Of a stretch of 64,000 nucleotides of DNA, positions 1 to 10,874 are shown piece after piece (positions within the stretch are counted from its first letter, which is position 1; each line of letters begins with the position of its first letter). The stretch lies in the NCBI GenBank assembly GCA_965153455.1, contig OZ234499.1:7512515-7576514 (forward strand), written 5' to 3'. The notes below the pieces were generated by a model, which saw only the letters and a program-made list of their open reading frames with translations, did not search any database and had not been told where the DNA came from. The DNA comes from Sphagnum compactum. Taxonomy: Eukaryota; Bryophyta; Sphagnopsida; Sphagnales. The position numbers and the translations under genes were made by a program.

Positions 1-740
1 AACTAGTCAGTTTTTCTTCTGTGGGAGCAGTCATGGATCTTGTGGTCCTGTACAACACGAACGAGTTTGGAATCGAAACTATGTATGATTATTACATAGC
101 AATGAAATCTATGTTCTTGGTTGTAAAATTATTCTCTCATTCTTCAATTGTCTATGCAAGCCTCACCATTCTCCTACCATGAACTAAACACAAACAACAC
201 CAAAAAACCAAAAGCCTTTCAAAAACCAAAACTTCAATTCTAATAAACTTTGCAATCATACAATAACTTTGTACAAGTGAAGGTGTTTCTCAAGGTCACA
301 AACACCCACTTATATACCAACCAAAAGGAAACTAGTCAAGAAACTTCCTAAAATTGATCCACCACATGGTTCCCCATGTGATTCCACAATTAATCACAAG
401 GAAACAAAATCACATGGTGCACATGTGATTCCACAATTAATCACAAGGAAACAAAATCACATGGTCCCCCCATGTGATTGCACAATTAATCACGAGGAAA
501 CATAATCACATGGTGCACATGTGATTGCACAATTAATCACAAAGAAACATAATCGCATGGTGCACATGACTTGCACATAAATTAATATGTGAAAGTCAAT
601 GCACCATGACCAAATTATAGAATCCTACCACTCAACTTACCCCTTTAAACAATTACCTAAGTAATTGTGTAATTACATCAAATTACACATCAAATTACAT
701 TCCTGGCTTTGGATCAGGGGTTTAGTCATAGGGTCCTAAC
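1..740 (-). mobile_element. LTR of an LTR retrotransposon (probably Ty1/copia-like), cut by window edge
   Basis: Read on the minus strand, the block starts at 740 with TGTTAGGACCCT, the usual TG start of a plant LTR. A TATATAAG promoter box follows at 316-309, with a plausible transcript start and leader beyond it. There is no purine tract just outside 740, so this is a 5' LTR or a solo LTR whose other end lies at or beyond base 1. No coding sequence of the element is in view. The copia assignment rests only on the look of the terminus. Confidence 0.5.
364..575. repeat. 48-bp tandem repeat, about 4.4 copies
   Basis: The phrase ATGTGATT(C/G)CACAATTAATCAC recurs with starts at 376, 423, 472 and 519 (spacing 47-49), separated by GAAACA(A/T)AATCACATGGTGCAC-type filler. 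Units differ by a few substitutions. The array lies between the LTR start (740) and its TATA box (316 on the minus strand), so it sits in the U3 part and could be a repeated enhancer of the element. Confidence 0.75.
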
Positions 741-1211
741 ATTCTAAGCAGTGTTGGGTGGGTATCGATTTCTTTAATAACCACTGGTTCTTGTTTTTAA
801 AATCCTTCTGAATCAGAGAACTGCCAGTTCCAGGTTCTTCTGGGGTACGAAACAAAAATCAGAATCAAAGAACTGCTGGGTCTGGTTATTTCAAAAACTG
901 CAAAGGACTAGCAGTTTTCTTAAAGAACAGGTAACGAACCAGTGGTTGTTCAGGCACACTTGATTTTTCTCAAATTTTCTGAGAACTCTGGTGATATATC
1001 AGGAATTGGGTCTGCCAGTTTTTTGAGAACCATTGGTTATGAACCCGAAGAACACTGCCCTGATCATCCGGGGTGGTCCATTCCTGTTTTTGGTAACTGC
1101 CCGATGCTGGTCCTAAAATTCAGCTTAAGGATTCATTAGGCCCCAGTGTGTTGACAGAGTCAGAGTCAGATGAAAATGTGTTGTCCAACGGTAACTGCCA
1201 TTGATTTGCAG
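741..1211. other. Non-coding, presumed last intron of the methyltransferase gene
   Basis: No conserved coding segment is visible. The stretch has repeated phrases built on AACTGCCAGTTC / AACCACTGGTTC / GAACCAGTGG, so it is probably a decayed interspersed repeat. It ends in the acceptor TTTGCAG at 1205-1211. Upstream exons of the gene are not found in the window, so either they lie left of it or the locus is a fragment. Confidence 0.4.
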
Positions 1212-1394
1212 GTCTTGGTTCTCGGAGGGGAGAAAGAAGGCATTCCAGGCAACCTTATCCAGGTGCTTGATGCCTGCATGGAGATCCCGCAGCTAGGTGT
1301 AATAAGGTGCCTCAATGTCCATGTCAGTGGAGCTATTGCTGCGTGGGAATACACTAGGCACCAGCGCGCTCGGATTGCAGCCACTTCAAAGTAA
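1212..1394 (+). CDS. SpoU/TrmH-family RNA 2'-O-methyltransferase (TARBP1/Trm3-like), last exon
   Basis: Sixty codons, opened by acceptor TTTGCAG and closed by TAA, encode the C-terminal part of a SPOUT (trefoil-knot) methyltransferase domain. Visible motifs are [12 protein letters not shown] (SpoU motif 2, SAM-site loop) and [23 protein letters not shown] (motif 3), then a basic tail ending ATSK. The order and the ending EYTRxQR match plant and animal TARBP1, the relatives of yeast Trm3, which methylate the 2'-OH of G18 in tRNA. Motif 3 normally reads RSLNV; here it is RCLNV (Ser to Cys). TARBP1 proteins are well over 1,000 residues, so only a small end piece is in view. No upstream exon was found. 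The reading frame is clean, so this may be the end of a live gene or a fragment carried by a transposon. Confidence 0.75.
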   Translation, partial: VLVLGGEKEGIPGNLIQVLDACMEIPQLGVIRCLNVHVSGAIAAWEYTRHQRARIAATSK

Positions 1395-2753
1395 AAGATA
1401 CATCTATCTCAGGTTTGTTTTGGAATTTTATATTAGTGTCCCAAGTAGATTTTTTTTTTTTCCAAATTTTTCTTTTGGTCCATGTGAAGTGTGGTCATAG
1501 GTTCTAAAAGAAATGCTGACCCAGGAAGCTCATGTCAAATTGGGGGCAGGGATGGGTGGGGGTGGGGAGCATTTCCATGAAAAGTCCTCTTCTAATGACC
1601 TCTCAACAGGAATAGCAAGCTAATGAGGTGAAGGATAATATAAAGTGAGTTTGGTGGAAGAGGAGGGGCCATCTGTTTAGGCATCTGGTGATTTCGCCTT
1701 AAAGAACGGCCCCAAACACTGGTAGTAAGTAATCTTCATGTGTGGGTTGTTGTTGGTTGTTACATGTGGAAGATTGTGAAGAGGGTGCACAATACAGTAT
1801 TTCTTGATATGCCATATGTAGGTCATATACTAGATAAAGTGGAAAATGTGCTGCCTTTGAGAAATGATAACAATTAAAATAGTAATGTATAGGAATGCAC
1901 TATTCAGTGCCTCCCACCCCTCCCCCCCCCCCCAAACTCAGGGCGGAGCCTGAGGTTTAGTGCGACGGCCATTGACAGCATTGCCTTCCCTTGCATTACA
2001 ACTGAGGATCTGGATAAGCTGAACAGTCCAGATTACCTTTAAAAGCCACCCCCAGTCCAGGAAGTATATGTGAACGAACACTGAGTTTACACTGCACTCC
2101 TCCACTGAGGTTGTTATGCTAATAATAATAATTGTTTCTATTTACATAATAGGCTTTGGTAGATATATGCCAATAACAAGCTTATAGTCACTTTCTGGCT
2201 CTGCCTCTCATGGCAAGTTCAAAATTCAAACTGAGTTGTTGGTCTGTTATCTACTTCTGAACATACAAGTTTGTTCCTCGTATTTGGGTATTTTCATACC
2301 AGCCTGTTTTCCCCCCTAACATTATATTTTAGCCCATAGCTGCTAATGCAAGGTACAAAAGTACTGCTGCAATTTTTTTCCTCAATTTGTGCCTCGACTC
2401 TCTTTTTTTTCCACCTTGTTGTGTTGCGTACCCATATCGTCCCATGCTACAAAGTACTCAGGGGGCATGGAACATGCCAGGTATCATGTACGAAGGGTCT
2501 CATAACACGCCAAGTATCATGTATAACATGGACCCAAAACCAAAACATGTCTCCTGTAGTACTGACCGCATTATCAACTATGGGGAAATATAATGCTAAG
2601 GGTCTGGCCCTGATCTTGGGTCTTTCAAAAGCTTTCATACTCAGCTTGGTCTTCTTGGTACTGGGTTAATGACTGATTTTTGACTAGTAGGAGGCAAGTA
2701 TGCTCTCGGTATGAAATTGAAACAAAGAAAGTATATACCTGATGTTTCCTCAG
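1395..2753. other. Non-coding stretch downstream of the methyltransferase exon
   Basis: I see no gene. The stretch holds a C-rich run at about 1921-1934, an AATAATAATAATT tract near 2122, and paired phrases (CCAGGTATCATGTA / CCAAGTATCATGTA near 2477 and 2509) that look like a short diverged repeat. Open frames here (for example 2346-2669) have no recognisable protein similarity. Confidence 0.4.
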
Positions 2754-2904
2754 GTCCTACCAGGTTGGCACTGGGCAGAAGGCTGCTATTGCCTCAAGTC
2801 ATAGGGGCCTCTACGAAAGAGTTCTTGGTACGAATGTTGATAGTGTTGATATCAAGCGGAAGCCTATGATCAAGACCAGTGTGGATTCAAACCAGTGTTG
2901 TTTG
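2754..2904 (+). CDS. Possible internal exon of an unrecognised gene
   Basis: The segment is bounded by a good acceptor (pyrimidine-rich TGTTTCCTCAG) and a near-perfect donor (TTG|GTGAGT). It is open in the frame 1 nt + 50 codons, giving SYQVGTGQKAAIASSHRGLY, then ERVLGTNVDSVDIKRKPMIK and TSVDSNQCCL. Base composition is richer in GC than the flanks, as expected for exon. I do not recognise the protein, and I found no partner exons nearby. It follows the stop codon of the methyltransferase exon, so it is not a simple continuation of it. It could be a gene fragment captured by a transposon, an exon of a gene with very long introns, or chance. Confidence 0.3.
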
Positions 2905-3293
2905 GTGAGTAAGAATTGTCAATTTTGGTTTGTAACAAAATTAACACAGTAATTAATCAAAACTGAAATCAAATTTCAGAAGGAGAATTTTTATTTTTGA
3001 GGAAGTGAATCTGGAACCATGTTCTCAATTCCATTTATATGTGCAGCTGGAACTGAGATACATTTTTTAGAAAAATTAAAGGCACTAGAACTGGTGATAT
3101 ACCGTCAATTATCCACTGTTTCTGGCCCGATTAATAAGAGCTGGATTGCAACCATAACTTAATTTTCAGAACTGTAACTGGAATTCAGATTTTTGAACAA
3201 CCAGACCCGGAACTGGATTCCTGGCTTTATTTTTGTGTAGAATCAGAATAGAGACAATTCCAATTTGTTTTTTCAGAAGAGAAGGTGGAGGTT

Positions 3294-4000
3294 CTTTTAA
3301 CCCTTAATTGATCCTAAACAATCCCAATAAAAAAAGTCGAAGCAGCCCTGACAAATGCACGTGAAACTCATGGATTATGATAGAATTTTTAAATAAAAAA
3401 CCTAAAACAGAGAGTTGTAGAGGCCTTTGAGCTGAATCTTTCAATTTTAGCAAAAAATTAGATTTGATTGAGAAATGGAAAATTGCCATCATTGAACATT
3501 TAGTCCTTTTTAGTTTTGAGTAGATTTCAAAATTATAAGTTTTTTGCAGAATTGGACGAAGATACCATATGCTTCTTCATTGACAATAAACAATTTACAA
3601 TAGCTAGAAGACATCTATGTGAAGGATAGATTAAGTAGGAGAAACAAGGGGGGCGATGAACCATTTTGGTCGGCTGTGATGTTTAACCCTTAATTGACAA
3701 TTGAACAAAATTGTCACACTTCAAAATATGGACCAACCTTCACAAACGTGCATAGAAATCATATAAAACTTTGGACTTTGAAAAATCCGACTTGGTGAAA
3801 TTGTGCAGGATTTTAACCTAGATGTTTTAGGGGGAAAAAATTCACGTTCAGATGAGAAATGAAAAATTGCCACTGTTGAGACTTTGGAGTTTCAAGTTTT
3901 GGGCAGCCTTCAAAATTGCAAGTATTTGGAGACTTAGGGTTAGTGGTCATGCTCCAAAATCTGTGAAAATTTTGTGAGATTAATTTGACATTCATGAGTA
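3294..4000. repeat. Diverged direct duplication, about 386-bp offset
   Basis: Two copies open with AACCCTTAATTGA (about 3298 and 3684) and share GAGAAATG(G/A)AAAATTGCCA (3470 and 3855), then AGTTTTG(A/G)G and TTCAAAATT. Copies are strongly diverged. No coding sequence is seen, and the ORFs on the minus strand here are shadows. Confidence 0.5.
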
Positions 4001-4624
4001 ATTTGCCAAAAAAAAAGTCTTACAAAAAATTTAAATGGATAAATAATTGATGGTCAAAGTTGGCCATTCAAGATTATTCCCCAATTTTTTTTTGATTTTC
4101 ATCCTTCTCGGGCAAATAAGAGGAAAAAAACAGTCTCCAACTGTTTGAGAAATAAATCCTTTTGTTCCCAAATAGAAAAGACCACATTTATTATAAGTGT
4201 TTCCAAATAAAAAGGAAAATATTTATTATAGGTAATAGTCATTGTCATTTCGTAAGGGGATTAAAGGCAAGAAATGCCATAAGTGACTCTTATAAGGGGT
4301 TCTTTGTTTTTTAAATTTTTGGACCTAGTATGGTGGGGTGGGCACGAGAAAGTTTGGAACTCGGTAAGGGTTTTTTTTTTTGTTTTTTTGAAAACTAGTA
4401 TGGGATGGGCGGAAATGGGAGCCATGTTCTTTCCCTCTCTTTTCTTAGTTTTGGGCTTAAGGGAGGCCCAGCAGAGAGGAAGGTTGGATAGGTTTTTTTA
4501 ATCTCTTTCCCTTGTTATGGATGGGGGCAACAATGGAAGGGCATGGTCATTTAAAAATAAAATACAATAGATCACTATTTGGGGGAGGCGGTGAAGTGTG
4601 AGATTCATTGGAAAGTCACATGTG

Positions 4625-5000
4625 TTATAAACTTTGAAATTTCGTCACAAAGTGCTAAGAAATCCATACTTGAACATTTCCCCAAATTTTTATCTTATTT
4701 TATTATAATTTGGTGAAATTTCAACCACATGTGGCTAACCACGTATGTAGATGCTTGCAATTTACAGAATTAAAAAAAATTATATAAGAAAAAAAATTGA
4801 TGCAACTTTGTAATTTGGTCACAAAATGTCACAAAATGCAAGGAAACCCCTAGCCAAACATGTATTCACAATTTTTTTCTTTTATTATAATTGGGTGAAA
4901 TTTTAGCCACACATGGCTAATCACATATGCAGATGCTTGCAATTAAATTTTTTGAAAAGGAATAAAAAGAAAATTAAAATGATACAACTTTGTACACAAA
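4625..5000. repeat. 182-bp tandem duplication, AT-rich
   Basis: The phrase GATGCTTGCAATT recurs at 4750 and 4932, with matching flanks on both sides: GGTGAAATTT..CCACA..TGGCTAA before, and GATGCAACTTTGTAAT / GATACAACTTTGTA after. Between about 4000 and 5500 I see no gene, only AT-rich sequence with T-tracts, plus short G-rich patches at 4330-4480. Confidence 0.6.
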
Positions 5001-5536
5001 ATGCCATATGCCAAATTTTATGCTGGGTGATACATTGATTTCCTTTATTTTGGGACTTTTTAGAGTGAATGAATTGCCATTTCACTTTCTGAAGTTTCCA
5101 GAATATCTAGCCACAATGTTGTAACATCTTGCTACAGCACCATTGACCATGTTCCTCTTGATCAGTTGATTGCTTGATCTTTGCAGGACACCCATAAAAC
5201 TAATCACAAAAAACCTGGCGTAGCTGACTCCATGAAACCAAATGGTGTTTTGAACAGAGTCAGGATCTCCTTCTTCAAACGGAATTTTCCATATGACAAA
5301 AACCCCAGAGTAAGATAAAATCCATGAGAGATGGTGATATTCTGGTTGAAAAGGAATTTAAAGCTCAATTCAAAAACAGATTCCAGTAATTGCCAGAAAA
5401 AAATGGTACTCGTTTATGAAATCCTGGTTATGTTGTAGGATTTCTAAGAGGAATTCTAGTTCTGTGCAGTACACACGTTTCTCAATCCTTGTACCTCATC
5501 AACGATCCATAAGTAAGAGATTTCATGCTGTAAACT

Positions 5537-7340
5537 TTACAAATCATGTCTGTATGTCAAAGGGTGAACTCTCACAGGCAAGCCGTTCTTGATGGGCATG
5601 GTCAAACTCAAGGCATAGGTTGGCTTGAAATTTTCAGGGACAGAAAATGTGAATTGGGTTAGGAGCCCTGCTGCTACCAACTTCATTTGAAGCATTGCAA
5701 AGTCTTTCCCCAAGCACACACGAGGGCCTGCTTGAAACACAGCAAACTTATACAGGCTCTCTGGAACAAAAACTCCATCTTTCAGCCATCTTTCTGGTTT
5801 GAACTCCAGGCAATCAGCCCCCCACAGTTTTTCCATTCTTCCCATTGCATATGGATGATACACCACACCGGTCCTCTTAGGGATATGGGTTCCATCTGGC
5901 AGCACATCATCTTCTAGGGCCATCTTACCATCAAGCGGAACTGGGGGATACAGCCTAAGAGATTCTGTCACAGCTGCATGCAAGTAATGCATTTGCTTTA
6001 GCTCCTCATAAGTGAATGAAGTGCTAGGATTGTCTCTTCCCTCCTTGCTGTCAACATGAACTCTGAACTTTACTATTTTCGCAATCTCAGCACGAATTGT
6101 GCCTTCAACATGACGGTTGCATGAGAGCAACCAAAAGAACCATGATAGGCCTGTAAAACAAATCCAAACAAATGTTAAGCACCAAATCATAAGTTACTGA
6201 ACCAAGTTCTAGTCTGAAGAAACCAAAAGAGGACAAAATTGATGTTGTGAATAAACCTGCAGAGGTGGTATCCCTTCCTGCTAGGATGAAACTTATCACA
6301 ATGTCCCGCAAGAATCGATCAGAGAAGGCTTCCTGCTTCTGGTTCTTGTCCTCATGTTCAGCTTCCTGCTTCTGGTTCTTGTCCTCATGTTCAACACTCC
6401 TTTCCTTTTCTTGTGCAGGGAGGCCCATGAATCGTGACAAAAGGTCCATATGTTGATCTTCCAAACTTTCCAATCTGGTCCTTCCAGAAGCAATTTCCAT
6501 TAATTGTTTCCTCCTTCTCTGGATCACAGAAATAGCAAAATCATCAATCTGACGCACAGCTTCACGAATCTTTCTTTCATTGCCAACATTAAGAGCCCGC
6601 TGAAGCCTCAAGATGAATGGAAAGTTCCTGAGCCGAGCTGAAGTGAGTGATGTTGCTATGTCAAATGCTTGAGCAAACTTCACATTTGGAAGTGAAAATT
6701 CCAAGCATGCAGGATCAACTCCAAACCCCAGTTTGCAAATGCTATCAAACGCAAATCGCATGAAAAGGTCTTGGAGATCAATTGAAGCTCCTTCATTGCA
6801 AATTTTTCCAAGCAGTGGCACAAGTCGATCATTGAGCTCTGCTTGAATTGTTCCATGCATGAAGTTCCGAAGTGACTTTGAAGTAAATTCATGGCTTGCA
6901 ACTTTTCGTTGTACTTTCCACTCATCTCCATTTGCATTGAAAATCCCTTCTCCAAGAAGATCACTGAAACTGCGCCTCATTATAATTCCTTTTGGGTAAT
7001 TCTCAAAATTAGTCTTCAAGATGTACTCCACATTCTCAGGGTTTGCTGTGATGTGACTACACAAGCCACCGGGCCAAACAGTCCGCATTGTCATGTTGGG
7101 TTCGTTCTTCATGTGATCTGTCATATAGTCAAACAATCTGTCTCTGTGCCATTTATGCTGAATAAAACTGCCAATGATTGGATACACTTTGGGCCCTTTG
7201 TTCTTTCCATACAGGGGATGATGCCACCATATGTAGACAAGAGTGACAACAATAACTGCGAAAAATGTTATCACCAAAGTCTGCAATTGGGGGGCCTTCT
7301 TCAGAAACAAATTGGCAATCTCATGCTCTTGCGTTGACAT
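5537..7340 (-). CDS. Cytochrome P450, CYP94-like (CYP86 clan), two exons, complete
   Basis: Exon 1 is 7340-6257 and exon 2 is 6150-5537, with donor CAG|GTTTAT and acceptor TTACAG. Joined, they give 565 codons plus TAA with no break. The protein starts at the ATG at 7340 and has a membrane anchor at about 20-38 (a valine/isoleucine-rich run, then YIWWHHPL) and a YPIIGSF proline hinge. The I-helix AGRDTTS is at 354-360, the K-helix ESLR follows, then FKPERW and the heme loop FQAGPRVCLGK with Cys507. The phrases NPENVEYILKTNFENYPKG, GDEWKVQRK, YHPYAMGRMEKLWG and FQAGPR are typical of CYP94. CYP94 enzymes are ER-bound hydroxylases of fatty acids (omega) or of jasmonoyl-isoleucine; the substrate here cannot be read from sequence. 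At 565 aa it is longer than usual (about 500-530), mainly from a charged linker before the I-helix that contains an exact 11-residue repeat. All heme-binding and proton-relay residues are present, so it is probably functional. Confidence 0.9.
6328..6393. repeat. Perfect 33-bp tandem duplication inside the P450 coding sequence
   Basis: Units 6328-6360 and 6361-6393 are identical. Read on the coding strand they give EHEDKNQKQEA twice (residues 317-327 and 328-338), in frame. They fall in the variable, charged loop between the G/H helices and the I-helix. Absence of any substitution suggests a young duplication. Confidence 0.95.
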
Positions 7341-8930
7341 TTCACCAAAACCTTGAGAAGTTCCTCCAAAAAGTGATGTTGGAGATGATTGAATTCCAAA
7401 GTCTTGGTTAAAACTCAGGTAACCTGATGAGCAGAAAACAATTGCTATGTTAATACTACAAGGTGCTGAGAGCAGGTATGTGGTTCAAAGAAGAAAGGCC
7501 AAAGAGACTGGACAGTGAGGATAGACTGCAAGGCAACAGAAATTTTCAAGAAAGAGAAATCTCAAAGAGCACCTAAAGTTGCCGTTTACTGTGGTGGTTG
7601 AGCAAGAGTTATATAGACATTTATGGTGCACCATGATAGCAGAGAGAAACAGAAAGAGAACAATTGAAGAGTCCACAAATGGTTCCCTTTTACAAAATCT
7701 GAGGAACATGTACATGTTCAGGGCTTGAGCAGCTGGTTATAAATCCATGACTGTAAAGTGCTCCACAGCAAAGAGTGACATAAGGATAATTTTGTCACAT
7801 AAATCCATTGAGCATGTGCAGATGTGCAGATGTAAGAATACTACCAAGTGCATAATATGAATGTTTTCTGAGGAAAGTTTATGGAGCTATCTGAAGCTTC
7901 TGTTTGTTATACACAAGAACAAACAGACCATAAGTGGTACAAAAGTGGATTTCCTAGAAGACAAGAGCAGCTTGCAAACAAAAAATTGGAGATATTCTGC
8001 TGTGAGGCAAACAACAGGAACTTTAGCTGTTTACAGTTGACAAGAGCGCAGACATGCAATTGTCTTTCTCCTCTCACCAGCATCTCAAAGTTTTAAAAAG
8101 AAATCAAAGAGACGGACTAGAATCTCGATGCAAACGCTCGAGTGCCTAAAAGGTCCATGTCGGAATCAGAAACGACTCTCACAAACTCGGAATAAATTGG
8201 TGGCGCTTCCAAATATCTCACGCCGAATTCACGGCGACAACCAGCACAATTATGCAACACACATTCTACTGTCGTGTATTCTCAAATAAACCTGAGACAT
8301 CGGAGAATTCTAAAGCTCAATCTTGAAGCACAAGGTAGCCGTTCGCCGAACAACCTAAGCTAAATAATCATGTGGCAGATATTTTGACGAAGAGAAAAAG
8401 CCGGAAATAACAAAATTCCAAGCTACGAGTCCAATCTGAAGGAAAGTTGGAGAGCACAACATGACAGCACTGAGAGAGAGGCTGCTATCACAAATTGTAG
8501 CTCAGATTCAGGAACGCAGGAATGAAAAGCAAAATGCTTTGTAAAGGGGATTCAAACCTTATTACTTGGGTTGTGTGATGCTCGAAGAAGGAGACAAAGC
8601 CGGCTCTCCAAGTCTTGGGTGGTCCGCCAGAACTAAATAGACAAGAAAGAGACGCGCAGAACACCATCTATTACGAAACGGAAGAGGAGAAAAAAATTAA
8701 CGGAGGAGGGTAGAGCCATTAGGTCGCAAAAAAATGAACTCGTCAAAACTAAATTCGCAGTTTCTTAGTAACACCTGCTGAACATTCCTCGAAGTGTGAG
8801 ACCAAATGAAAACCCTAAATATTTCTTGGGTGGGTAATCTTTTTTACTATGCATTTTTAAATTTAGTGTTGCCTTCAGAGATTGTCGCCTGCAGAGAGAA
8901 GAGAGTTTTCAAAACAATTTCACAAATTTC
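7341..8930 (-). promoter_or_regulatory. Upstream region of the CYP94-like gene, probable leader with 5'UTR intron
   Basis: No protein gene is seen here on either strand. On the minus strand a plausible leader intron runs from a donor AATAAG|GTTTGA near 8558 to an acceptor CATCAG near 7425, which would leave a short leader in front of the ATG at 7340. Sequence from 8100 to 8800 is less AT-rich than the intergenic DNA around it, consistent with a promoter and leader. No TATA box could be fixed with confidence. Confidence 0.3.
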
Positions 8931-9399
8931 AAACACATTGAGCACTTAGTTTTAGAGGGTTTTTTTTTTTTTTGGTTGTTGTTGATGTTAATGTTAATGT
9001 TTTTTCCTTTTTTTTTCAAACAGATATTTTAAAAAATTTCATAACATATGTTTGCATTCTTATTTTAGTGTGAATTATTTTAATTTGTGTTTAATTTGTG
9101 AATAGATTTATGGGGTTGTTTTAAGGTTTTTAAAAATACATTGTCAATATGGATCAAATTTTCATTGGGAAAGTTATATTGATTTGATTGTTATTTTTAA
9201 TTATATTAGAGAATTATATTTCCCATATCTCACAAGATACAAAATTTTTGTTTTAGGGTGCATCATCATGTTTTGATGTGGATCCAATTTTTTTTGCTTT
9301 CTCAAAAAAAAGAGAAATTATTTTTTCCACTTGTTTTGGATTGAACCCAAACAAAAAACTTATTGCGAAAACGTTGAGGTCATTGTATGGGATACAACA

Positions 9400-10400
9400 T
9401 TAGAGATGATGGATAGAAAGTATTTGATGCATTATACAATGTCTTTTGATGCTTTCAATAGTTTGGTTGAAAAACTATCTCCATTTTGAAATCAAAATGT
9501 TTTAACATAGTGAGACCACAACTAGAGATTAAGAAGCTTGTTGTAGTTGTGTTGTATAAGTTTGCTCATGGGTTTAGTTTCAAACATATGTGAAATAGGT
9601 TTAACGTTGGTGCATCTACTATTCCAAAATTTATGGATTTAATTTATGTTGTCCTTTATGACAAAGATAAGCTTTTGAACAAAGCACATAAGCACATCTT
9701 TTAAAGAACATTTATTAGGGATCATTGATCAATTTGAAAAGTTCATAGGTTTACTAAACATATGTGGTGCTATTGATGGTACCCACGTACCATTAGTTGA
9801 AAGGCCAAGTAAAAGATACACTTTTGTAATGTTAGATTACAATAATCAAAAAAAAATTCAAAAGATTATTATATAAATTACATGTGATGCAAAAAAAAAA
9901 TTCAAAATCTTTTGTCGGATAGCCTAGAGGAGTTCACGATGGGGTTCAATTTAAAACTTTCAAATTATACAAGGAGTTGAAGATTCAACAAATTTTGCAA
10001 GAGTCTAAAACAATTGTTCAAAGCATGAAGATGACTCTTTATCTCATTGTGATTCTGCTTATATCATATGTACTTATTTACAAATGAATTGGAAGTCTCA
10101 TGATCTAAATACAAAAAATGTTAATAGTATGAATTCTAAGAAGGTGATAATTGAAATTGTTTTTCGATATTTGAAAATTTGGTTGGAAATTCTGAAATTT
10201 TCAATTCAAGTGAAAATAGGGCTCCTATAGTTGTTATAGCTTGATTTGTATTGCACAACTATTGTGAGATGTGGAAACTTATAAAATTGTGCCGTGTGAC
10301 TAATGCAACAAGGAGAAATAACTTGATTAGATTTAAAGGTGATAGGTTAGCAAAGTTGTCAACTTTGAAAGATGAAAAACAAGCGAAATAAGAAGGAAAA
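9400..10400 (+). pseudogene. PIF/Harbinger DNA transposase, decayed
   Basis: Translated in shifting frames, the region gives the landmarks of a HARBI1-type DDE nuclease in order: an N-terminal helical part (MHYTMSFDAFNSLVEKLSP, 9430-9490), GAIDGTHVPLVERPSKRY (first Asp, about 9768), then CDAKKKF. The PGGVHDG-like block follows at about 9925, read through a TAG and as PRGVHDGVQF. DSAY follows at about 10050, then KKVIIEIVFRYLK, the region of the catalytic Glu, at about 10140. Several stops and frame changes show it is dead. Harbinger elements make a 3-bp TWA target duplication, but I could not fix the terminal repeats. No second (Myb-like) Harbinger ORF is recognised nearby. Confidence 0.75.
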
Positions 10401-10602
10401 TTGATCAAGAGAACATTAGTTGAAGAATAGTTCAAAGTTTATGTTTTTATGTAATTGCAGATTGAAACACCCAAAAGTTAAAAGGGGGGGAGGTGGGAGT
10501 AGTGGGCTTTATGGAAAGCATTAAGGCCCATGGACAAGATGCAATACCTGCTGTTGTTGCATGCAAAATATCATGGTCAGTAACATGGACTCACATTACA
10601 TG

Positions 10603-10714
10603 TAGGGAAAAGCCCTAGGGTGAGGGCATTCTCAAAATAAGGGGCCTAGGATGAAACAATAGCCAAGTCTGGCCTCGCATTTTGGGAATGTGCCTCACTC
10701 TAGGGCTTTACCTA
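10603..10714. mobile_element. Small foldback/MITE-like element, copy A
   Basis: Arms 10603-10646 and 10671-10714 are inverted repeats of each other (44 nt, roughly four-fifths identical) around a 24-nt loop containing ATAGCCAAG. Arm core: AAAGCCCTAG(G/A)GTGAGG. The copy at 15388-15491 has the same arms and the same loop core GTAGCCAAGG, which shows that this is a repeat family and not a chance palindrome. No coding capacity. Confidence 0.65.
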
Positions 10715-10813
10715 TCGTAAGCGTGAGTCAAAATTTATCATGCACCAAACCTACGTACATAACAGGAGTTGGAGGTTCAAAACTATGTATATAACAAGGC
10801 ATAGGAGTTGGAG

Positions 10814-10874
10814 GATATTATGCCTACTTATAGCTGTAAGAACCCTCCCACTATTGAGGAGTAGGCATAATATC
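10814..10874. repeat. Perfect 15-bp inverted repeat, 31-nt spacer
   Basis: GATATTATGCCTACT at 10814-10828 faces its exact reverse complement at 10860-10874. It lies in a stretch (10740-11100) with other retroelement-like phrases (CACTAGT(C/T)GTGGAT, TTTTGGGATGAA) that recur near 15850-15910. Confidence 0.7.

Noticed and set aside
364-575. Regularly spaced repeats that could suggest a CRISPR-like array
   Set aside because: The units are contiguous and the filler is also repeated, there are no unique spacers, and the context is a plant LTR.
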